NCBI GenBank assembly: GCA_934746785.1
Contig: CAKVFO010000037.1
Span: 1 to 24,413 of the forward strand
Direction of reading: 5' to 3'
DNA length: 24,413 nt
Source: an uncultured Clostridium sp.
GTDB taxonomy: Bacteria; Bacillota; Clostridia; Clostridiales; Clostridiaceae
The number at the start of each line of letters is the position of its first letter. Within the stretch, counting starts at the first letter, position 1. The notes under the pieces were generated by a model. It worked only from the letters and a program-made list of their open reading frames with translations. It was not told where the DNA came from and made no database searches. This document shows positions 1-7,100 of the stretch, piece by piece. Position numbers and translations under genes: made by a program.

Positions 1-207
1 ACCTATAAAAATATTTAAAACTGGTGCTTTTTTATTAGCAGAAATTAATTTTTTATCTAACTTAAAATTTCTATTATTGACTATTGAATCAATCATATTT
101 CCAATTTCATTTTCTAATAATTTATATCTTTCCGCATCTTTTTTAGTTGCTTCAACTCTAATAAGAGCATGCATATTCATAACTTTTACAATATTTTTTA
201 CCCTCAT
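1..207 (-). CDS. F-type ATPase gamma-like subunit, N-terminal part (cut by window edge)
   Basis: Sixty-nine codons are visible from ATG at 207, three bases after the alpha stop; the rest lies outside the window. The start MRVKNIVKVMNMHALIRVEA fits the first helix of F1 gamma subunits (a conserved I-x-x-V-x-x-x-x-K-I-x-x-A-M-x-M-V pattern). Residues 62-69 (PVLNIFIG) sit where gamma has the first strand of its Rossmann-like domain, just before the S-D-R-G-L-C-G motif. In F1, gamma is the central rotating shaft. There is no strong ribosome binding site of its own, only GAAGG in the end of alpha, so translational coupling is likely. The call rests on position plus a short match. Beta and epsilon would be expected further downstream. 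Confidence 0.68.
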   Translation of the reverse strand, partial: MRVKNIVKVMNMHALIRVEATKKDAERYKLLENEIGNMIDSIVNNRNFKLDKKLISANKKAPVLNIFIG

Positions 208-210
208 AAA

Positions 211-1536
211 CTATTTACCTTCTTCTGCATATACACTGAATCTATCTAGTATTTCTTTGGCAGTTAGCGGTGAATATTTAAACTGCTGGAATCCTTCTAA
301 CATCATCTTACCATTTCTTAATTTTTCTCTCATTTCTGCACTCATTTCATCTTCATTTGTTAGTGCATACACATCTCTAGTTTCTAAGTAGCTAAGTAAT
401 TCTCTTTTCACTTTAGTACCAACCTTTTTAATTGAAGCTTCTTGAACTTGTCCCCCAAGTCTTGATACTGAAAGTCCGAAGTTTATGGCTGGTTTTTGAC
501 CATTTTCAAAATTCTTTCTTGATAATACTAACTGTCCATCTGTGATTGATATTATATTTGTAGAAATATAATCTGTGATATCTCCACCTTTAGTTTCTAC
601 AATCGGTAATATTGTTATAGATCCACCTTTTATATGTTGACATCCTTTTTCTAACATTCTTGAATGCGCATAAAAAATATCTGGTGGATAAGCTTCTCTT
701 CCTGGAACTTTACCTTGAAGAAGACTTATTTCTCTGTATGCATCAGCATGTCTCTTTAAATCATCTATAATTACTAAAACATCTTCACCTTTATACATAT
801 ATTCTTCTGCAATTGAAACTGCTGCATATGGAGCTAATGATAATATTGGAGTTTTCTCATCGTTAGATGCCATTAAGATTATTGTACTTTTCATAGCACC
901 TCTCTTTGATAATTCACTATAAATTTCTTTTACTTCTTTCTTAGTCTTACCAATAGCTACATATATACATTTCATTTTTTTATCTTTTTGATTTACTATA
1001 GTATCTAATGCTATTTGAGTTTTACCTGTTTTCTTATCTCCAATAATTAATTGTCTTTGACCTTTTCCTATTGGATAAACTAAATCTATACCAGCTATTC
1101 CTGTTAGTAATGGTCTTTCAACAGTTCCTCTATCCATAATACTTACATTTGGTCTTTCAATAGCCAACTTATAAAGTTTTTCAAACTTTTTATTTGTTAA
1201 TTTATCTTCTCCAAATATATCTATTATGTGGCCAAATGCTTGATGTGAATAATTTATTGAAAATTCTTCCCCTGTAGCAATTACTTCGTCTCCTATATTA
1301 ATTTTTTCAAATTCTTTAACTACAGCTACTGTTATAAAATTTTCTGAAATTGCAGAAACGTACCCTATTCCTTTATTTCCAATTCTTACTTCTTCAAAAA
1401 ATTCTACAGCTGAAAGTCCTTTTACTTCTAATATAAACTCTCTTACTTTAGTAACTTTTCCTATTTCATATTTATTGCCGTTATTATTTATCTTTGATAT
1501 TTTATTATTAACCAAACTTTCAATATTCTTCTCCAT
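211..1536 (-). CDS. F1-type ATPase alpha-like subunit (divergent, short C-terminus)
   Basis: A 441-residue protein of the F1 alpha family rather than beta. The P-loop is GDKKTGKT (166-173), where alpha usually has GDRQTGKT. The Walker B region is VLVIIDDL (253-260), followed by PGREAYPPDIFYAHSR and the alpha signature GLSVSRLGG, with the arginine-finger equivalent at R359. The N-terminal beta-barrel region is present, but the C-terminal helical domain is about 60 residues shorter than in ordinary alpha (about 500 residues). The ribosome binding site AAGGAG precedes ATG 1536, and the gap to the upstream gene is 10 bases. Alpha normally forms a hexamer with beta and binds regulatory nucleotide. 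Retention of both Walker motifs and the arginine suggests a nucleotide-binding hexamer is still made. The divergent, short sequence and the odd neighbours argue against the housekeeping ATP synthase. Confidence 0.9.
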   Translation of the reverse strand: MEKNIESLVNNKISKINNNGNKYEIGKVTKVREFILEVKGLSAVEFFEEVRIGNKGIGYVSAISENFITVAVVKEFEKINIGDEVIATGEEFSINYSHQAFGHIIDIFGEDKLTNKKFEKLYKLAIERPNVSIMDRGTVERPLLTGIAGIDLVYPIGKGQRQLIIGDKKTGKTQIALDTIVNQKDKKMKCIYVAIGKTKKEVKEIYSELSKRGAMKSTIILMASNDEKTPILSLAPYAAVSIAEEYMYKGEDVLVIIDDLKRHADAYREISLLQGKVPGREAYPPDIFYAHSRMLEKGCQHIKGGSITILPIVETKGGDITDYISTNIISITDGQLVLSRKNFENGQKPAINFGLSVSRLGGQVQEASIKKVGTKVKRELLSYLETRDVYALTNEDEMSAEMREKLRNGKMMLEGFQQFKYSPLTAKEILDRFSVYAEEGK

Positions 1537-1546
1537 TATTTACTCC

Positions 1547-2296
1547 TTATAAACTATAATCTATAATTTTACCTTGATATAAAATCTGTATTCCCTCTAT
1601 TATACTGTTATCTTCCTTAACTGAAATTCTTGAATCAATCTTCTCTAAATATTTAAACTTTTTATTTCCCTTTATCAATATAGTTGGATCTAAATATGAT
1701 ACCTGCTCTTTTATATAATCAACAAATTCAACCAAATCAAATTTCTCATTTGCCTTTTCATATTCCAATACTATATTTTTCTCATTTTCAGATAACACTT
1801 CTAATAATATCGCTTTTCTATCCTCTTCATCATTCTTTAATAATTCATAGTATAATTCTAAATTTATTTTTTTGTTTATAGATTTATATAAATTGTGTAA
1901 TGATTTATTTATATAATCATTTTTTCTAACAAACTCTTCAACTATAGCTTTATAATCAAAATTAAAGTTATTTTTTATTAATAAATAATTTTCAAAAAAG
2001 CTCTCATCTTCGTATGATGTTATTTCATCATTGATAGAAATATTAGTAACCACATGGTTACTAATATTTCTTTTTTGTTCAATTTCTTCATCTTCTAAAT
2101 CAACTTGAACAATATTATTTAATTCTGATAATCTGCTTTCTTTTTTATCTATAATATCATCATAGACTTCTAATTTTTTTAGCATTAATTTCTTCATATC
2201 AGCATTTAATTTTTTACTTATACTCTTAATTGCAAAGAATAGAAATGCATTTATTATTAAGATAACTAATATTACAACTGTTAATTCTTGCAACAT
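1547..2296 (-). CDS. Peripheral-stalk protein, b-like N-terminus with delta-like C-terminus
   Basis: A 249-residue protein with one N-terminal membrane segment (about residues 5-25), then a charged, lysine- and glutamate-rich helical stretch (28-75), a mostly helical middle, and the C-terminal motif SIIEGIQILYQGKIIDYSL. That end closely resembles the end of F1 delta/OSCP (D-x-S-L-I-G-G-x-x-x-x-x-G-D-x-x-I-D-x-S). It lies between the c-like and alpha genes, where b and delta normally sit, so I read it as a compact b-delta fusion that would tether the alpha hexamer to the membrane. Fused b/delta subunits are known in actinobacterial ATP synthases, but this one is much shorter. Ribosome binding site AAAGGAG. 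Membrane anchor and position are seen directly; the b-delta assignment is inferred from motif and order. Confidence 0.7.
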   Translation of the reverse strand: MLQELTVVILVILIINAFLFFAIKSISKKLNADMKKLMLKKLEVYDDIIDKKESRLSELNNIVQVDLEDEEIEQKRNISNHVVTNISINDEITSYEDESFFENYLLIKNNFNFDYKAIVEEFVRKNDYINKSLHNLYKSINKKINLELYYELLKNDEEDRKAILLEVLSENEKNIVLEYEKANEKFDLVEFVDYIKEQVSYLDPTILIKGNKKFKYLEKIDSRISVKEDNSIIEGIQILYQGKIIDYSL

Positions 2297-2308
2297 ATAC
2301 TATCTCCT

Positions 2309-2554
2309 TTAAACAACAAATGGATTAAAGAAAAGTAAAATAACAATAAATCCGAATAGAAGTAATAATAAAATAGTTAATACTATAGCTACAAGCATCA
2401 TTGATTGTATAACGTCACTTTTAGTTTCTGGATTTCTTCCTATAGATTCAGCAGCTTTTGCTCCTAAATTTCCAAGTCCCATTCCAACTCCTAAAAAAGT
2501 TAATCCTAATATTATCCCAACTGATAATAGTGTATAAGATATAATTTGTTCCAT
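2309..2554 (-). CDS. F-type ATPase c-like subunit lacking the ion-binding carboxylate
   Basis: An 81-residue membrane hairpin. Helix 1 has the glycine ladder typical of c subunits (LGVGMGLGNLGAKAAE, residues 21-36). The polar loop reads IGRNPETKSD, matching the conserved R-Q/N-P loop that contacts gamma and epsilon. Helix 2 starts at about residue 48. Aligned from the loop, the essential Glu/Asp of helix 2 (Bacillus G-V-A-L-V-E-A-L-P) falls on Thr60 in VAIVLTILL. There is no acidic residue or proline anywhere in helix 2, nor a Gln/Glu sodium ligand in helix 1. Length is normal (70-90). Ribosome binding site AGGAGA at 8-10 bases. A ring that binds F1 parts but does not carry protons or sodium is the simplest reading. 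Confidence 0.86.
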   Translation of the reverse strand: MEQIISYTLLSVGIILGLTFLGVGMGLGNLGAKAAESIGRNPETKSDVIQSMMLVAIVLTILLLLLFGFIVILLFFNPFVV

Positions 2555-2567
2555 GTCTTATCTTCTC

Positions 2568-4169
2568 CTAAAATATATTATTTAATAATGATTTAAATCT
2601 AACTCTAAAACTTCCAAATAAAGTGTTTTGAATAGTTATCTCTTCATTTATAATCAATTTTTCACCATTATACACGGTATCTTCAACCTTTAATGTAAAT
2701 TCCTTCACATCTGAAAAATCTTCTAAATTAAATGAACTACTCCATCCTTGATTTGTAATTACTGAATCTCCAACAATATCTTTTTCATCTAACTTATTAC
2801 CATCACCATAAAGTGCTACTTTTCCACTTTCTAATGATAATCCATTTTTTATTTTAAAGTTAAATGCTAAGGCTTTTGAAGTTAACTTTTCAACTGTTAA
2901 TAATGCATTTACTGAATCTGTATGTGTTTTACTTGTATCAACAATTACATCTTCATTTTCTTCTACTCCATTAACAAGTTTTCCTATTGTTGCACCAATA
3001 CTTATTGTATAAGATGTATCTGGCTGTAATCCATGAATAGTTCTTGAATTTTCTTCTGTATTTAAAATTATAGTTTGTGATTCTCCATGACTGCTTTCCA
3101 AAATTAGATATACAGCTGAATATTTGTTTTCATAATCTAAAATACTGTAGTTAACCGTAAGTTCATTAAATCCTGTAGTTATATAGTTAATTCTTAAAGT
3201 ACTTAGTTTAGTTCCCGGTGAATTTGTACCTGTATTATTAATTTCACCAGTAGTAACTTTATCATTCACTTTATTTATAGAATTTGCCATACTAGTTAAA
3301 ACTGATGCTAACTCAGAAGGCATAAAGTTCCATTGACCATTAGCTGTAATATTTGATGAATTATTAGTAGTACTTGTTGAATTATTTGTTATAGATCCAG
3401 CACCACCACTTCCTTCAGAGTCATCATTTAGAGTTATTCCATCAAGTGTATCTTGTTCTGGTTCATTTTTATTAGAATCAGAATCTTCTTTTACTTGATC
3501 TTGAAGATTCTCTGTATACTCATTAGTTGTTCCTCCAATTTTAGCTAATGCAATAAGCTCCTTTTCACTTTCTAGTGTTTCATTAGCTACATCAAAAGTA
3601 TTTCCTGCAAAATTTATTTTAATTGCTTCTAATATTTTTAAATTCACTTTATCATTGTAAATTTTGCATGTACCAGCTTTATCAATATTTATTATTAAAT
3701 AATTTTCTAGTTTTAAATTTTGTGCTGGCACTTCAATTTCATCAGCTACTATTAAATACTTTCTATCTGCCAGCTTGTAGAAAGCTGCTCCAGATGAAGT
3801 TGTAATTTCATTAAATACATCTTCTACTGTAACTGAAGCATCTTCTACAACTTTATAAATATTCCCATAAGAAATAATATTCTTTGAAGCTGGTTCATAA
3901 ACTATTGATTGTTTCCCTAAATCATATTCTTCATTATTGGATCTTAATTTATATTCTCCATTCCATAGTTTTTTTATTGTCCCCTCAGCTTCTGTCTTTA
4001 TGTAATTTTCATCTTTATCATATACTACACTTCCTGCTGATATAGCATATGTGGCACTTTTATTTTTAAGATTTTTAACTATAAAAATTGAAAATACCCC
4101 TAGTATGAATGAAATTACAACTGCAAAAGCAATAAAGCTTTTTTTATTATTTTGATTTAAATATCTCAT
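2568..4169 (-). CDS. Single-pass membrane protein with conserved N-terminal domain, linker and two FnIII/Ig-like domains
   Basis: A 533-residue protein of no recognised named family. Residues 11-31 form one membrane segment after a basic start, so the bulk should be outside the cell. Residues about 38-212 form a domain also found in the 1858-residue neighbour; the clearest shared block is KYLIVADEIEV (from 136), matching KYLIASDEIKL there. A Ser/Asn/Thr/Gly/Asp-rich linker follows (about 213-315), then two beta-sandwich modules of FnIII/Ig type (about 320-520) with the motif L-x-P-D-T-S-Y-T-I-S. The protein ends in a short basic, hydrophobic tail (FKSLLNNIF). The gene lies directly before the c-like gene, where subunit a would be, but has no a-subunit features (multiple helices, essential Arg). 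Its role is unknown; association with the c-like ring is inferred from position only. Ribosome binding site AGGAGAG. Confidence 0.85.
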   Translation of the reverse strand: MRYLNQNNKKSFIAFAVVISFILGVFSIFIVKNLKNKSATYAISAGSVVYDKDENYIKTEAEGTIKKLWNGEYKLRSNNEEYDLGKQSIVYEPASKNIISYGNIYKVVEDASVTVEDVFNEITTSSGAAFYKLADRKYLIVADEIEVPAQNLKLENYLIINIDKAGTCKIYNDKVNLKILEAIKINFAGNTFDVANETLESEKELIALAKIGGTTNEYTENLQDQVKEDSDSNKNEPEQDTLDGITLNDDSEGSGGAGSITNNSTSTTNNSSNITANGQWNFMPSELASVLTSMANSINKVNDKVTTGEINNTGTNSPGTKLSTLRINYITTGFNELTVNYSILDYENKYSAVYLILESSHGESQTIILNTEENSRTIHGLQPDTSYTISIGATIGKLVNGVEENEDVIVDTSKTHTDSVNALLTVEKLTSKALAFNFKIKNGLSLESGKVALYGDGNKLDEKDIVGDSVITNQGWSSSFNLEDFSDVKEFTLKVEDTVYNGEKLIINEEITIQNTLFGSFRVRFKSLLNNIF

Positions 4170-4185
4170 TCATTTCTCTCCTAAT

Positions 4186-7100
4186 TTACCTAGTAAAAAT
4201 ATTCTTTATAGAACTTATGAAGCTTGTCTTAGCAGATGTTCTAGGAGTATATCCATATAAATATTCTCCACTATAACTTTCTACTAATTCATGATTGTAA
4301 GTATATAAACTCATTTCAACTCTATATGTTCCTTGACGTGGTATATTGTAATTTATAGTTTGAACAAATAATGTATTTTCATTATATATAGTTGGTACAA
4401 AACTTTCGTTTTGAGTATATAATAAAGCTCCACTATCATCATATAAACTATATTTAATATACTTAACACCCTTTTGTGGATCTGTATTTACTAATCCTAT
4501 AGAATTTCTAAATGATATTCCTAACTTATTATTCCCAAGCTGCATTAAAGCAATATCTCCAACATTTATTCCATTAGATTTAATTGTTTTAAACTCATAA
4601 GTTTTAGTAAATTCCTCATTATAATTTGAATCCATATCTATATCACACATAGCTGAAACAGTTACTTTATATGTTGAATTCGCTATTAAATCTTGTGCTT
4701 TTACTCTGACATCAATATAGTTTGTACCTTTTACTACTGTTTGTTCAGATGGTTTAACCTCTCTTCCCTCTGAATCATGAATAGTTAATGTATATTTAGT
4801 TATATCCTCCATAACTTTATCTAAATCTTTAATTCTCACAGTAAAATCAGCTGTTACATTAGCAGTACTGTTAGGAGCTAATTGTGAAGAATATGTAAAT
4901 GACGTATATGGATTTGATAAATTATAAGTCATAAATGTATATTCCTTTGTTGGAAGCTCTATGTCATTATCATTAGATAATACGTATGGTTTAACAACAA
5001 CTGTATAAGAATCTCCTAATACTATATTACTATTCTCTCCTCTTAGGAAATCTACAGTCATCTGTGTAGCAAGTTCTGATTTATTTTTAGTTACAGTTGA
5101 AACTACATTCCCATTTGAATCTTTTAACTCATACTCAATTTTATTTAAAACTGATACTGGTGATAATTGATGATTTATTCTTATTCCCTTTCTTTGTGCT
5201 TCATTTACAATGCTATTATTAATATCCGTCACATTAACTTCACCTAGCGTTGTACATTCCTTATTTAAAGCAGATCCAGTTGCAGTATCAATTAATTCTT
5301 TATCTGATTCAATACTATTATTAATATTTATATCTGCTTTTACTTTAATATAATAATTTGAATTTAAATCCATAGTATATTTTTCAGTACTATTTGGCTT
5401 AGTAAGCATATTTGTATTATCATCTGTTCCAAATGTTATTGGCCCTTCATATACATTGTTACTATTAATTACAGACTTTTCAAAACTTTTTTCTCCTATT
5501 AATGTGTTATTAGAGTCATATAATTGTACCTTAAACTTATCAATTTTATCTGCATTAGTTTGATTTACTATTACATTAAAACTTACTGAATTAATTGTTG
5601 TTGATAAATGAGATACCGTTGTAGTAGGCAGTATTACACTTGGAACAGTTATCTGTTCACTCCCATTTCCTTCATTGATATTTTCATAATTATCACTTAT
5701 ATCTTTAACAAGAATATTTGTTCTTCTATTACTTCCTTCCATACCTGATACAGACATAACTCCACCAGCAAATTCATATAAATATCCTGCTGTTGGTATA
5801 CCAGTAAATGTTATCTTGTTATTAGCTAATATAAAATCTTTTAGTACTGCAGCACTTGCTGAATTTGTTCTTCTTGCAGTAGAACCACTACTAGTAGATA
5901 CAAAAGATATATACTGTCCTAATCTATTTGTTTCACTTACTTGTACTAGTGCATTACGTTGATTTGTTTCAGTGAAATTTATCTTTCCTGTATCATATTT
6001 AACTTTAACATCTGCAGTTATTTTTTGTCCTCTTAATGAAGCAAGTACATCTGCATCTATATTGCTAAAAGGTATTATTATTTCTCCAGAACTATTTACT
6101 TCATATTCCTTTTCCTTAGTCTTTATACTTGGATTAGATGCATTCTTTAAGACTACTTGTGCTGATACTATCTTATTAGCTGCTCCATTACCCTCTTTTA
6201 AATTTATCTTAAAGGAGTTTTCTCCTACCTGCTGTAATGTATAATTAAAACTACTAGCAGTAGTTAATCCATCAAAATAATATTGAGCATAAGTAGTATT
6301 TGTTGCATTTTCACTTTTATTAGTTTCAATTGCTCCTACAATTCTATAATTTCCTTTATTTAAGCCATCAATTTCTATCGTTTTTTTAGCATTAATCTGA
6401 TTCTCTGGAGTTGATATTATATTATTGTTTGATATATTAATTTCTTTTTTACCACTTCCCGAATGAACTGCTATTTTATTATCTTTTAATGTATTATCTA
6501 AATCACTATATGAAATTGAATACTTCCACTTGAATGTTGAACCAGAATTAGTAGTATCCACCAAATTTAATGGATATATATTCAAGCTTGCTGCCTGTTT
6601 ATCTATTCGTGCTTCTTTATCTACCCAATTAGCTACACTTACAACATTGCTATTAGTATTATTACTTACAGTTGTAACAACATAATCTTCGTTTCCATCA
6701 GAATCTAAGTCAAAGGCTGCTTCATAGCCAAAATAATACTTATTTCCTCTTACAAGAGTTATTGAATTTGCAGAAGACTTCCCTTGCATGTATTTTATAT
6801 CATCTGCAATTGTTCCTGCTCTTCCTGTCTCCACATTTAATTGTACTGCCTCATTTAAATTAGATCCTTTTTCTATAGTTCCAATAGATTCTTTACTACT
6901 TCCATTCTGAGCATATACATAATATTTTACCCTTACAGGATTATTTCCAGTTCCAAAGTTAGTTGCTAAATTAAGCTTAACTACAGTATTTTCTGCTATT
7001 TTTGAATCCGACTCACCTTCTTGAGATTTAGTTCTTGGAGTAACAGTTAATGCTTGTGCTAATTGTGCTTGTGATGGCGGTTTTGCATTTGGAACTATTT

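Noticed and set aside
211..1536. Rho factor, FliI or type III secretion ATPase
   Set aside because: The P-loop context, PGREAYP segment and GLSVSRLGG are those of F1 alpha, and the neighbours are c, b/delta and gamma-like.
1..4169. Sodium-translocating N-ATPase operon
   Set aside because: N-ATPases start with beta and epsilon and keep a sodium-binding c subunit and an a subunit. Here the c-like protein lacks the carboxylate, no a is present, and surface proteins lead the operon.
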